NCBI RefSeq assembly: GCF_050563535.1
Contig: NZ_JBNXUO010000023.1
Coordinates: 1 to 64,000 of the forward strand
Length of the DNA stretch: 64,000 nucleotides
Source: Falsiroseomonas sp050563535
Lineage (GTDB): Bacteria > Pseudomonadota > Alphaproteobacteria > Acetobacterales > Acetobacteraceae
Direction: 5' to 3'
Below are positions 32,329 through 42,147 of this stretch, in pieces (the first letter of the stretch is position 1; every line of letters starts with the position of its first letter). The translations under genes were made by a program, and so were the position numbers. Below the pieces are notes generated by a model that was given only the letters and a program-made list of their open reading frames with translations, searched no databases and was not told the origin of the DNA.

Positions 32329-33156
32329 ATGAGCGAAGCGAAGCCGATCCGCATCTGGCACCACAGCTTCACGGTGCTGGAGAACCTGCCGCCCTATGCC
32401 GCGGCGATGCAGGCGCACCTGGCCCGCGCCTGCGCGCCGGGGACGGAGGTGGCGATGCACGGGATGCACCCGCGCAGCTACCAGACCGAATATCCCGGCA
32501 ACGACATCATGTACGCGTATTTCCAGACGCTGCATTCGCAGCAATTCGTGCTGGGCGCCATCGCCGCCGAGGAGCAGGGCTTCGACGCCTTCGCGCTGAC
32601 CACGCTGCCCGAGCCGTCGCTGCAGGAGATCCGCAGCCTGGTGGACATCCCGGTGGTGGGCTACGGCGAGAGCGCGATGCTCGCCGCCTCCATGCTCGGC
32701 CAGCGGATCGGCGTGCTGCTGTTCATCCGCGGCATGGCCGGCACGGTGGAGCGCAACGTGGACCGGATGGGCCTCTCCTCCCGCTTCCTCGGCGCGCAGG
32801 AGGTGGGCTTCACCTTCAACGACGTGCTGGCCGCCTATGCCAGCGACCCCGCGCCGCTGGTGGAGAAGTTCCGCGCCGATGCGCGCGCGCTGATCGCGCG
32901 CGGCGCCGATGTGATCATCCCCGGCGAGGCGCCGCTCTGCCTGCTGCTGGCGAAGGCCGGCGTGGCGGAGGTGGACGGCGTGCCTGTGCTGGACGCGGTG
33001 ACGGCCACGGTGAAGGCGGCCGAGATGATGGTGGGGCTGCGCCGGATCGCCGGCGCGAAGCCGTCCCGCCGCGGCTACTTCCAGGCGCAGCCGCCCCGCG
33101 CCAGGGTGAAGGAATTGCTGGATTTCTACGGCCTCTCCTCGATGGGTGATCGGTAG
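32329..33156 (+). CDS. Asp/Glu racemase superfamily protein lacking catalytic cysteines
   Basis: A 275-residue protein with the hydantoin-racemase-like layout: D-I-P-V-V-G-Y-G-E-S-A-M-L-A-A-S (about 106–121) and A-R-G-A-D-V-I-I-P-G-E (about 190–200). In active racemases one cysteine precedes the first motif (the C-F-G-D-P-G position) and another follows the I-x-L-G motif. Here they read Thr (A-L-T-T-L-P-E-P-S) and Glu200; the nearest cysteine is C204. So two-base racemase chemistry is doubtful. It may act on a different acid, or bind without racemising. Second member of the family at 36842 shows the same loss. Confidence 0.7.
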   Translation: MSEAKPIRIWHHSFTVLENLPPYAAAMQAHLARACAPGTEVAMHGMHPRSYQTEYPGNDIMYAYFQTLHSQQFVLGAIAAEEQGFDAFALTTLPEPSLQEIRSLVDIPVVGYGESAMLAASMLGQRIGVLLFIRGMAGTVERNVDRMGLSSRFLGAQEVGFTFNDVLAAYASDPAPLVEKFRADARALIARGADVIIPGEAPLCLLLAKAGVAEVDGVPVLDAVTATVKAAEMMVGLRRIAGAKPSRRGYFQAQPPRARVKELLDFYGLSSMGDR

Positions 33157-33189
33157 GCAGGGGTGATGACCAAGGGAGGAACAGGACAG

Positions 33190-34158
33190 ATGGAACGTCG
33201 CACCCTTCTCGGCCTTGCGGCCGCCGCGCTCGCCGCGCGCGGCGCCGCCGCGCAGGACCGCTTCCCGGTGCGGCCGGTCCGCATCGTCATCCCCTTCGCC
33301 GCCGGCGGCAGCACCGACATCCTGGCACGGCTCTGCGCCCAGATCCTGACCGAGCGCCTGGGCCAGCCCGTGGTGGCGGAGAACGTGACCGGCGCGGGCG
33401 GCACCATCGGCGCGCAGCGCGTGCTGGACGCGCCGGCGGATAGCTACACGCTGATGGCCGGCACGCCCGGGCCCGTCACCATCAACCCCCATCTCCAGCC
33501 GCGCCTGCCCTATCAGCCGCTGCGCGACTTCGAACCGGTGGTCTTCGTCGGCGACAGCCCCGCCGTCATCGTGGTGCGACGCGACAGCCCGATCCGCACC
33601 TTGCAGGACCTGGTCGCGCAGGCGAAGGCGGCGCCGGGGCGGATGACCTACGCCTCGGCCGGGATCGGGTCCTTCGCGCATCTGAGCGGGGAGCTGTTCA
33701 AGTGGCGCGGCGGGCTCGACATGACCCACATCCCCTATCGCGGCACCTCGCCGGCGGCCACCGACATCATCGGCGGACGGGTGGATGCGATGTTCGAGAA
33801 CTATCCCTCCGTCCAGGGGCAGATCAGCTCGGGCGAGCTGCGCGTGCTCGCGCTCGGCGCCGCGCGGCGCTCCGCGCTGCTGCCGGGCGTGCCGACGGTG
33901 GCCGAAGCGGGGGTGCCGGGCTACGAGAGCACGTCCTGGTTCGGGCTGTTCGCCCGCGCCGGCACGCCGCCCGCCGCGACCGAGGCGATCAACGCCGCGG
34001 TGAATGCTGGCATCCGCACGCCCGCGGTGACCTCGCGGCTCGCCGATCTCGGCATCGAGCCGGCCGGCGGCACGCCCGCCGATTTCCGCGCCTACATCCA
34101 GCGCAAGCTCGATGAGACCGGGGAGCTGATCCGCACCGCGCGGATCACCGCCGAATAG
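33190..34158 (+). CDS. Bug family substrate-binding protein (tripartite tricarboxylate receptor type)
   Basis: A 322-residue periplasmic receptor with a signal peptide (M-E-R-R-T-L-L-G-L, cut after A-A-A-Q at about residue 22). The mature start P-V-R-P-V-R-I-V-I-P-F-A-A-G-G-S-T-D-I is the Bug hallmark: the loop after the first strand binds the carboxylate ligand. I-P-Y-R-G-T-S-P-A-A-T-D-I is the second signature. The start is placed after GGGAGGAACAGGACAG. No TctA or TctB permease lies nearby, so its partner is elsewhere or it acts otherwise. First of three in this cluster. Confidence 0.9.
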   Translation: MERRTLLGLAAAALAARGAAAQDRFPVRPVRIVIPFAAGGSTDILARLCAQILTERLGQPVVAENVTGAGGTIGAQRVLDAPADSYTLMAGTPGPVTINPHLQPRLPYQPLRDFEPVVFVGDSPAVIVVRRDSPIRTLQDLVAQAKAAPGRMTYASAGIGSFAHLSGELFKWRGGLDMTHIPYRGTSPAATDIIGGRVDAMFENYPSVQGQISSGELRVLALGAARRSALLPGVPTVAEAGVPGYESTSWFGLFARAGTPPAATEAINAAVNAGIRTPAVTSRLADLGIEPAGGTPADFRAYIQRKLDETGELIRTARITAE

Positions 34159-34171
34159 GGAAGGCCGATCC

Positions 34172-35149
34172 ATGACGCAGCACCCGACCCGCCGCGCGAT
34201 CCTGCTCGCCGCGCCCGCCATCGCGACCCTGCCGCGCGCGGCGAGCGCCCAGGCCTGGGCGCCCACGCGGCCCATCCGCCTCGTCGTCGCCTATCCGCCG
34301 GGCGGGGCCACCGACCTCGTCGCGCGCTGGGTGGCGCGGGAACTCTCGCCCCGGCTCGGCCAGCCGGTGGTGGTGGAGAACCGGCCGGGCGCCAACGGCA
34401 TCCTCGGCAGCCAGGCGGTGCAGCAGGCGGCCCCCGATGGCCATACGCTGATCTTCACGACGGCCGACACCCATTCGGTGAACCCGGTCGTCTATCGGCG
34501 CCTGCCCTACCAGCCGCAGAGCTTCGTGCCGGTCTCCGCCGTCGCGCGGCTGATCTTCTCCCTCGTCACGCGTCCCGGGCTCGGCGTGCAGACGGCGCCG
34601 GCCTTCGTGGAACTGGCGCGGTCGCGCGCGGCGAACCCGCTCACCTTCGCCTCCTGGGGGGTGGCCAGCACCTCCCAGGTGATGATGGAGACGCTGAAGT
34701 TCGAGACGCGGACGGAGATGCAGCACGTCCCCTACCAGGGCGCGGCCCCGGCCGTGCAGGCGCTGCTGGGCGACCAGGTGGATGCGATGATGCTGCCCGT
34801 CGCGGTGGCGATCGGGCAGGGAGGGCGGCTGCCCATCCTCGGCGTCGCCACCGCGCAGCGCTTCAGCGCGGTGCCGAACGTGCCGACGCTGACCGAACAG
34901 GGAATCAACCTGGCGGGCGACCTCTGGCTCGCGCTGCTCGCGCCTCCTGGCACCCCGGCGGCGGTGGCCGAGCGCATCGCGCAGGAGACGCAGGCCTTCG
35001 TCCGCGCGCCGGAGGCGCTGGCCTTCCTCACGCCGAACGGCCTGGTGGCGGACCGCCAGGACCGCGCCGGGTTCATCCGCTACATCGCGGAGGATGACGC
35101 GGTGTGGCGCGCGCGGGTGGAACGGCTGGGCATCCGGCTCGACGACTGA
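34172..35149 (+). CDS. Bug family substrate-binding protein
   Basis: A 325-residue receptor beginning only 13 bases after the previous one. Signal with twin Arg (T-R-R-A-I-L-L-A-A), cut after A-S-A-Q near residue 26. Ligand loop P-I-R-L-V-V-A-Y-P-P-G-G-A-T-D-L and V-P-Y-Q-G-A-A-P-A-V-Q-A-L are the family signatures. It is clearly different in sequence from its neighbour, so the pair is not a recent tandem copy. It may recognise a different acid of the same pathway. Confidence 0.9.
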   Translation: MTQHPTRRAILLAAPAIATLPRAASAQAWAPTRPIRLVVAYPPGGATDLVARWVARELSPRLGQPVVVENRPGANGILGSQAVQQAAPDGHTLIFTTADTHSVNPVVYRRLPYQPQSFVPVSAVARLIFSLVTRPGLGVQTAPAFVELARSRAANPLTFASWGVASTSQVMMETLKFETRTEMQHVPYQGAAPAVQALLGDQVDAMMLPVAVAIGQGGRLPILGVATAQRFSAVPNVPTLTEQGINLAGDLWLALLAPPGTPAAVAERIAQETQAFVRAPEALAFLTPNGLVADRQDRAGFIRYIAEDDAVWRARVERLGIRLDD

Positions 35150-35234
35150 AGGAGCGGCGCGCCGGCACGCCCGGGCTGGCCGGGGCCGGCGGCGTACGCT
35201 TCAACCGACTGCCATCACACAAGGGATATCGCCG

Positions 35235-35816
35235 ATGCGTTCGATCTACCTGGTCCTCGACATGGAGAACGACCTGGTCTCCGCCGACGGGCCGAACGGG
35301 AAGGGGCCGCTGGGCCAGCAGGTGCAGTCGCGCGGCATCATCGGCCGCACCGCGAAGGCCATCGCGAAGGCGCGTGCGGCGGGCGTGCCGGTGGGCTATG
35401 TCCGCGTCGGCTTCTCGCCCGACTACCGCGAGGCGCCGTCCACCTCCGCCATCTTCAACGGCGCGAAGCAGCACGGGCTGTTCAAGCTCGGCACCTGGGG
35501 GACCGAGGTTCACAAGGACCTGGCGCCGCAGCCGGGCGACTTCGACATCGTGAAGCACCGCGTCAGCCCCTTCTACGCGACCAACCTGGAAGCCATCCTG
35601 CGCGCGCACGGCATCGGGCGCATCGTCTGCTCCGGCGTCTCGACCGTGGCGGTGGTGCAGGGCACGGTGCGGGACGGGCATGACCGCGACTACGTGGTGA
35701 CGGTGCTGGAGGATTGCTGCGCCTCGGCCACGGCCGAGGACCACGAGGCGGCGATCCGCACGATGCAGCGCTTCGCCACCTTCACCACCTCGGACGCGGT
35801 GGATTTCGCGGCCTGA
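35235..35816 (+). CDS. isochorismatase-superfamily protein without the catalytic cysteine
   Basis: A 193-residue cysteine-hydrolase-fold protein. Asp9 (V-L-D-M-E-N-D) and Lys107 (I-V-K-H-R-V) of the D-K-C triad are kept. The cysteine normally found in G-V-x-T-N-V-C-V is Val140 here (G-V-S-T-V-A-V-V). True isochorismatases also lack this cysteine and cleave vinyl ethers, while amidases of the family need it, so simple amide hydrolysis is unlikely. The surrounding genes point to a small carboxylic acid as substrate. The 85-base gap before it may hold a promoter. Confidence 0.8.
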   Translation: MRSIYLVLDMENDLVSADGPNGKGPLGQQVQSRGIIGRTAKAIAKARAAGVPVGYVRVGFSPDYREAPSTSAIFNGAKQHGLFKLGTWGTEVHKDLAPQPGDFDIVKHRVSPFYATNLEAILRAHGIGRIVCSGVSTVAVVQGTVRDGHDRDYVVTVLEDCCASATAEDHEAAIRTMQRFATFTTSDAVDFAA

Positions 35817-35846
35817 GCCGGACGGGACCTTGAGGAGGGGACGACG

Positions 35847-36836
35847 ATGCAGGTTCTGATGCGGGCGGGCGTGACCCGCCGCGCGGTGCTGGCCGCGGCC
35901 GCCACGGTGCTGCCGGTCGCACGCGGGCAGGCGCAGCAGGTCGCGGGCGGGCGCAACATGCGCATCGTCGTTCCTTTCGGCGCGGGCGGCGCGGTCGACA
36001 TCGTCGCGCGCCTCGTCGCGCAGGAACTGACGCAGCGGCTGGGCCAGACGGTGGTGGTGGAGAACCGCACCGGCGGCGGCGGCAACATCGCGATGGAGCA
36101 TGTCGCGCGGTCCGCGCCGGACGGCACGACGCTGCTGATGGCGTCCCCTTCCGTGGTGACGAACCCGCATCTCTACAGCGGGCTGACCTACGACCCCGCG
36201 ACGCAGCTTGCGCCGGTCTTCCTGGTGGGGGAGGTGCCGTCGGTGCTGGTCTGCGCACCGGGGTTCGAGGCCGCGGACGGCGCGGCCTTCGTCGCCCTGG
36301 CGAAGGCGCGGCCGGGGCACTTCACCTATGGCTCCGGCGGGTCCGGCACGACGGAGCACCTGGGCAGCGAATTGCTGAAGCTGCGCGCGGGCATCGACCT
36401 GGTGCATGTGCCCTATCGGGGCGGCGCGCCGGCGATGACCGACGTGGCGGCGGGCCGCGTCTCCGTCATGGTCACCAACATCGCGCAGGCGCTGCCGCTG
36501 ATCCGCGGCGGGCAGTTCCGGGCGCTGGCCGTCCTCGCGCCGCGGCGGCATCCCGCGCTGCCGGAGGTGCGGACCTTCGCGGAACAGGGGGTCGCCGACC
36601 TCAATGTCAGCGTCTGGTGGGGGCTGATGGGCCCGGCGGGGATGCCGCCCGAGCTGGTGCAGCGCCTGAACGCCGTGCTGAACGAGGCCCTCGCGTCGGA
36701 AGGCATGCGCGGCGCGCTGGACCGGCTGACCGCGACGCCGATCGGCGGCAGCGTGGACGCCTTTGCCCAGCGCATGGCGACCGAGGGCCGGTCCTGGGGC
36801 GCGGTGATCCGCGGCGCCGGCATCCGGGCGGAGTGA
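35847..36836 (+). CDS. Bug family substrate-binding protein
   Basis: A 329-residue receptor with a twin-Arg-like signal (T-R-R-A-V-L-A-A-A), cut near A-Q-A-Q (about residue 31). Ligand loop M-R-I-V-V-P-F-G-A-G-G-A-V-D-I and V-P-Y-R-G-G-A-P-A-M-T-D-V are clear. Third Bug gene of the cluster, between the isochorismatase-like and second racemase-like genes, which start 6 bases after its stop. As with the others, no membrane subunits are in the window. Confidence 0.9.
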   Translation: MQVLMRAGVTRRAVLAAAATVLPVARGQAQQVAGGRNMRIVVPFGAGGAVDIVARLVAQELTQRLGQTVVVENRTGGGGNIAMEHVARSAPDGTTLLMASPSVVTNPHLYSGLTYDPATQLAPVFLVGEVPSVLVCAPGFEAADGAAFVALAKARPGHFTYGSGGSGTTEHLGSELLKLRAGIDLVHVPYRGGAPAMTDVAAGRVSVMVTNIAQALPLIRGGQFRALAVLAPRRHPALPEVRTFAEQGVADLNVSVWWGLMGPAGMPPELVQRLNAVLNEALASEGMRGALDRLTATPIGGSVDAFAQRMATEGRSWGAVIRGAGIRAE

Positions 36837-36841
36837 CGGGC

Positions 36842-37651
36842 ATGAAGCTGTGGTACCAGTCGCTGACGCGCCCGGATGCCTGGCCGGAATACCAGGCGGC
36901 GCTGCTGCGCGTGCTGGCGCGCGCGGCCGATCCGGGCACGCAGGTCGACGTGCACGGGATCGAGCAGCGGGGCGGCGTCGGCGACCAGTACCGGCGCCTG
37001 GAGTTCATCGAGACGATCGAGGTGCTGGACAACGTCGCCCGCGCCGAGGCGGAGGGCTATGACGCCGTCCTGCTCGGCAACATCGCCGACCCCGGCCTGC
37101 GCACGGCGCGGGAGATGGCGACGATCCCGGTGGTGGGCCTGTGCGAGACCTCGCTGTTCACCGCCTGCCAGATGGGCGTCTCGGTCGGGCTGGTGGTGTC
37201 GAACGACAAGCATTTCAGCCGCGTGCAGGAGAATGTCGCGCTCTACGGCATGACCACGCGCGTCGTCGCGGTGGAACGCATGGCGGTGGACCGGCTGGTC
37301 GACCTCGACGAGGCGTTCCGCGAGGGCGCGGTGCGGGACCGCATCCTCGGCCAGTTCCACGCGGCGGCGGAAGCCTGCGTGGCGCGGGGGGCGGAGGTGG
37401 TGATCCCCGCCGTCGGCGTCGCCATGGTGCTGCTGGCGGAAGCCGGCATCCACGAGACGGTGAAGGACACCCCCGTGCTCTGCGGCCCGATGGCGCTGGT
37501 GCAGGCGGGGCAGGCGGCGGTGAAGCTGCACGGGCTGATGGGCGGGCGCTTCGCCAGCCGCCGCGGCGCCTACGCCCAGCCGCCCGCGGGGCAGATCGAG
37601 GAGCTGCGGCGCTACTACGGGCCGGTCTATCCGAAGGTCCGGCCGGGGTGA
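36842..37651 (+). CDS. Asp/Glu racemase superfamily protein lacking catalytic cysteines (second copy)
   Basis: A 269-residue relative of the protein at 32329. The hydantoin-racemase motif reads L-L-G-N80-I-A-D-P-G-L, with Asn where the first catalytic cysteine should be. I-P-V-V-G-L-C-E-T-S follows. The second site reads A-E-V-V-I-P-A-V-G-V, with no cysteine. The fold signatures are otherwise well kept, better than in the first copy. It closes the cluster and is convergent with livF, 13 bases away. Function unknown; isomerase, decarboxylase or lyase chemistry on a dicarboxylate is conceivable. Confidence 0.72.
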   Translation: MKLWYQSLTRPDAWPEYQAALLRVLARAADPGTQVDVHGIEQRGGVGDQYRRLEFIETIEVLDNVARAEAEGYDAVLLGNIADPGLRTAREMATIPVVGLCETSLFTACQMGVSVGLVVSNDKHFSRVQENVALYGMTTRVVAVERMAVDRLVDLDEAFREGAVRDRILGQFHAAAEACVARGAEVVIPAVGVAMVLLAEAGIHETVKDTPVLCGPMALVQAGQAAVKLHGLMGGRFASRRGAYAQPPAGQIEELRRYYGPVYPKVRPG

Positions 37652-37664
37652 GGCGCGGCTGCGG

Positions 37665-38384
37665 TCAGTGGCCCCCGCCGAGATAGGCGTCCCTGATCTC
37701 CGGCCGCGCCAGCAGTTCCGCGCCGGTCCCGCTCATCGTGATGCGGCCCGTCACCAGCACGTAGCCGCGATGGGCCAGCCTCAGCGCCTGGTTGGCGTTC
37801 TGCTCGACCAGCAGCACGGTCAGGCCTTCCTTCTCGTTCAGTTCCCGGATCGCGGCGAAGATCTGCCGCACCACCAGCGGCGCGAGGCCGAGGGAGGGTT
37901 CGTCCAGCAGCAGCAGCCGCGGGCGGGACATCAGCGCCCGGCCGATCGAGAGCATCTGCTGTTCCCCGCCCGACAGCGTGCCGCCGCGCTGCGCCTGGCG
38001 TTCCTGAAGGCGCGGGAACAGCGCGAAGACGCGGGCGAGTTCCGGCGCCGGGTCATGGCCGATGGCCTGCGCGCCCATCAGCAGGTTCTCCAGCACCGTC
38101 ATGCGGGGGAAGATGCGCCGCCCCTCGGGCGACTGCGCGACGCCGCCGCGCATGATGAGGTGGGTAGGCTGCGCCGTGATGTCCTGCCCGTCCAGCACCA
38201 CGCGGCCGGACCGCGCGCGCGGGTCGCCGCAGATGGTCATCAGCAGCGTGGACTTGCCCGCGCCGTTGGCGCCGATGAGGGTGACGATCTCGCCCCGCTC
38301 CACATGCAGCGACACGCCCTTCAGCGCCTGCACGGCGCCGTAGCTGGCGACGAGGTCCGTGACCTCCAGCATCGGCGCGCTCAC
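37665..38384 (-). CDS. livF: branched-chain amino acid-type ABC transporter ATP-binding protein LivF
   Basis: A 239-residue ATPase. Walker A G-A-N-G-A-G-K-S-T (about 37–45), ABC signature L-S-G-G-E-Q-Q (about 138–144), Walker B L-L-L-L-D-E-P and switch V-E-Q-N-A. G-R-R-I-F-P-R-M-T-V-x-E-N-L is typical of LivF. It starts within the livG stop (ATGA overlap). Last gene of livHMGF. No periplasmic binding protein accompanies the operon, so ligand identity (amino acid, urea, amide or aromatic acid) is open. Confidence 0.92.
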   Translation of the reverse strand: MSAPMLEVTDLVASYGAVQALKGVSLHVERGEIVTLIGANGAGKSTLLMTICGDPRARSGRVVLDGQDITAQPTHLIMRGGVAQSPEGRRIFPRMTVLENLLMGAQAIGHDPAPELARVFALFPRLQERQAQRGGTLSGGEQQMLSIGRALMSRPRLLLLDEPSLGLAPLVVRQIFAAIRELNEKEGLTVLLVEQNANQALRLAHRGYVLVTGRITMSGTGAELLARPEIRDAYLGGGH

Positions 38385-39232
38385 TCCTCCTCCTCGCCGA
38401 GATAGGCGGCGATGACGTGGCGGTCGTTGCGGACCAGGCTGGGCGGTCCCTCCGCGATCTTCTTCCCGTGGTCCAGCACCACCACATGGTCCGAGATGCG
38501 CATGACGATGCCCATGTCGTGCTCGATCAGCAGGACGGAGGTGGGGGCGGCGGAAGGCGCCGCGGTGCCGTCCCGGATGGCGATGAGCAGCCGCGCCAGG
38601 TCATCCGATTCGCGCGGGTTCAGCCCCGCCGCCGGTTCGTCGAGGCAGAGCAGGGACGGCCCCGTGCACATCGCCCGCGCGATCTCGAGCCGCCGCTGCG
38701 CGCCATAGGGCAGGGCGCCGGCCGGGTCGTCGGCGCGTTCCAGCAGCACGGTGGCGCGCAGCCATTCGACCGCGCGTGCGACCGCCGCCCTTTCCGCCGC
38801 GCGGTAGCCGCCAAGGCCGAGCAGCGCGCCGATGCCGAAGCCGGTCGCGGCCTGCAGGGGGGCGTGCTGCGCGACGAGCAGGTTCTCCAGCACCGTCATG
38901 CCGGGGAACAGGCGGATGTTCTGGAAGGTGCGCGCGACGCCCGCGCGGGCGATGCGGTGGTCCTTCAGCCGGTGCAGCTCCGCCACGCCGCCCGGGCCGT
39001 GCAGGCGGATGGCGCCCGCGCTTGGCCGGTAGAAGCCGGTGATGCAGTTGAAGACCGTGGTCTTGCCCGCGCCGTTCGGGCCGATCAGGGCCGTGATCTC
39101 GCCCCGGCGGGCGGTGAAGGTCGCGGTGTCCACGGCGAGCAGCCCGCCGAAGCGCATGCAGAGCGCGTCGACCTCGAGGATGGGGCCGGCGCCGGCGGCG
39201 GCCGGCGTGGGTGCGGCGGGGGCGGCGGACAT
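38381..39232 (-). CDS. livG: branched-chain amino acid-type ABC transporter ATP-binding protein LivG
   Basis: A 283-residue ATPase. Walker A G-P-N-G-A-G-K-T-T (about 52–60), the LivG-typical F-N-C-I-T-G-F-Y and A-R-T-F-Q-N-I-R-L-F, a signature region reading L-P-Y-G-A-Q-R-R-L-E-I-A-R-A, and Walker B L-L-C-L-D-E-P-A-A-G-L-N. The Ala/Pro-rich first 18 residues are extra. Start overlaps the livM stop by one base. Works with LivF on the LivH–LivM membrane pair. Confidence 0.92.
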   Translation of the reverse strand: MSAAPAAPTPAAAGAGPILEVDALCMRFGGLLAVDTATFTARRGEITALIGPNGAGKTTVFNCITGFYRPSAGAIRLHGPGGVAELHRLKDHRIARAGVARTFQNIRLFPGMTVLENLLVAQHAPLQAATGFGIGALLGLGGYRAAERAAVARAVEWLRATVLLERADDPAGALPYGAQRRLEIARAMCTGPSLLCLDEPAAGLNPRESDDLARLLIAIRDGTAAPSAAPTSVLLIEHDMGIVMRISDHVVVLDHGKKIAEGPPSLVRNDRHVIAAYLGEEEE

Positions 39233-40511
39233 CAGCCCTTCCCCTCGCTCACATGGTCGGCGCCGATCGCCCGCTTCTCCCCCAGCGCGACGGAAGGCGT
39301 GCGGCTGCCGACCAGCCCGCGCGGGCGCAGTACCATGATGACCACCATCGCCGCGCCGAAGACCAGCATCCGCCACTCCTCCAGGTCGCGGAACAGCTCG
39401 AACCCGCCGATCATGACGATGGCCGCGACCGCGACGCCGATCTGGCTGCCGAGGCCGCCGAGCACGACGATCGCCAGGATGATGGCGCTTTCGATGAAGG
39501 TGAAGCTCTCCGGGCTGATGAAGCCCTGCCGCGTGGCGAAGAAGGCGCCCGCGAAGCCGCCGAACATGGCGCCCAGCGCGAAGGCGGTCAGCTTCGTCGT
39601 GGTGACGTTGATGCCGAGCGCGCGGCACGCGACCTCGTCCTCCCGCAGGGCTTCCCAGGCGCGGCCGATGGGCTGGCGGCGGATGCGGATGCTGACCCAG
39701 TTGGTCAGCAGCGCGAGCGCGAGGATCAGGTAGTACAGGAAGATGACGCGGTGCACCGGGTCGGGCGTCAGCCCGAAGAAGCCGGCGAAGGTGCCGGGCT
39801 CGCCCGACATGTTGAAGGGCAGGCCGAAGAAGCTGGGGCGCGGGATGCCGCCGATGCCGTTCGGCCCGCCGGTCAGCTCCACCCAGTTCAGCAGCACGAT
39901 GCGGATGATCTCGCCGAAGGCGAGCGTGACGATGGCCAGGTAGTCCCCGCGCAGGCGCAGCACGGGAAATCCCAGCAGCACGCCCCAGAAGGCCGCCAGG
40001 ATGCCGGCCAGCGGCAGGCAGATCCAGAAGGACAGCCCGAAATACTGCGCCAGCAGCGCATAGGAATAGGCACCGACCGCGTAGAAGGCGACATAGCCGA
40101 GGTCGAGCAGGCCGGCGAGGCCGACCACGATGTTCAGCCCCCAGCCGAGCATCACATAGGTCAGCACGAGGATGCCGAGGTCGAGTTCGTAGCGGTTGAC
40201 GCCGGGGACGAAGGGCAGCACCAGCGCGGCCGCCAGCAGCGCCGGGGCGAAGACCGCGCCCAGCCGCGCCAGCGCCGCCGCGCGCCGGGGCGAGGCGCCG
40301 CCGCCCTGCGGCCGCAACCCCCAGAGCGAGATGGCCAGCCGCCCGGCGAAGACCAGGCCGCACAGCCCCGCCACCTCTGCCCAGCGGGTGCGCAGGAACA
40401 GCGCGCCGGTCGGGCCGACATCGGTGCGCAGCCCGACCATCACGACGAACAGCCCGAGGGCGACGAGGGTGGCGACCCCCGCCTCCTTCAGCGATGCAAC
40501 GAGGCGAGGGG

Positions 40512-40515
<4 letters not shown>
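39232..40515 (-). CDS. livM: branched-chain amino acid-type ABC transporter permease LivM
   Basis: A 427-residue permease, longer than many LivM because of two extra N-terminal membrane segments (about 15–28 and 46–63). The core carries L-N-I-V-V-G-L-A-G-L-L-D-L-G-Y-V-A-F-Y-A-V-G-A-Y and the EAA-like loop with G-R-A-W-E-A-L-R-E-D-E-V-A-C-R-A-L-G-I. Its start overlaps the livH stop by four bases. Confidence 0.92.
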
Positions 40516-41426
<911 letters not shown>

Positions 41427-41645
41427 GCGCGAATGTCCTTCCCGGGTGGCACCGTGACGGTCACCTAACCCGACCGCCGGTGCAAGGGCCGAGATGGACA
41501 CCCCCCCCGCCCCGGCCCGGCCGCCCCCAGTGAAGAAGGCGTCATGCCCACCCCGCGCGGCGCGTCCCCGGCGCCGGCCGCCGCGGACCGCCGGCAACGC
41601 CTGCCCCCTCCGGTTCGTTGGCGGACCTCCAGCGAGGAGACGCCC

Positions 41646-42140
41646 ATGCCCATCGCAGCCGCCAGCGAGGCCATCCGCCGCCACCTCCAGTCGCTGCTCG
41701 GGCCGGGCGGGGATGGCGGCGGGGTGGAAGTGATGACCCTGGCCGAGGCGAGGACCCGGCCGGGCCACGGCATCGCCCTGGTGCTGTGGCGGGTGCAGCC
41801 GGACGAGTCCGCCGGCGACACATTCCCGCAGCGCCAGGCATCGAAGGGCGACCCGCCGGACGGGGGCGGGCTGCGGCTGCGCTACCTGCTGACCGTCCGC
41901 GGCCAGGACGGCCCGGCCGAGCAGGCGCTGCTCGGCCGCTGCATGGCGTTGCTGGACGCCAATCCGGTGGTGGGCGGCGCCGGCGACCCGGCCGACATCA
42001 TGGCCGAGGCGCTGGTGCTGACGACCGAGGCGCCGTCCGACGAGGCGTATCTGCGCCTTGCCGAGGCCTGCGGTGACCCGCCGCCGCTGGTCGTCCCCTA
42101 CCTGGTGCGCAGCGTGCGCCTGCGCCCGCCGGGGGGATGA
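41646..42140 (+). CDS. DUF4255 (Pvc16-like) protein, orphan
   Basis: A 164-residue protein resembling the N-terminal domain of Pvc16, a cap component of contractile injection systems. Seen are A-I-R-R-H-L near the start, then L-R-L-R-Y-L-L-T-V and L-L-G-R-C-M-A-L-L-D-A-N-P-V-V, and later A-L-V-L-T-T-E. No sheath, tube, baseplate or AAA+ genes lie anywhere in the window, so this is an orphan or a remote member. It is convergent, 7 bases apart, with the acidic protein gene on the other strand. The upstream gap 41427–41645 shows no further feature. Confidence 0.55.
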   Translation: MPIAAASEAIRRHLQSLLGPGGDGGGVEVMTLAEARTRPGHGIALVLWRVQPDESAGDTFPQRQASKGDPPDGGGLRLRYLLTVRGQDGPAEQALLGRCMALLDANPVVGGAGDPADIMAEALVLTTEAPSDEAYLRLAEACGDPPPLVVPYLVRSVRLRPPGG

Positions 42141-42147
42141 ACGGCGG

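Noticed and set aside
41454..41464. GTGAC-G-GTCAC palindrome as operator of livHMGF
   Set aside because: Short, and such palindromes are frequent by chance in GC-rich DNA; no second copy was seen. Mentioned only in the livH entry.
41646..42140. Contractile injection system locus
   Set aside because: Only a DUF4255-like gene is present; no sheath, tube, spike, baseplate or AAA+ genes occur in the window.
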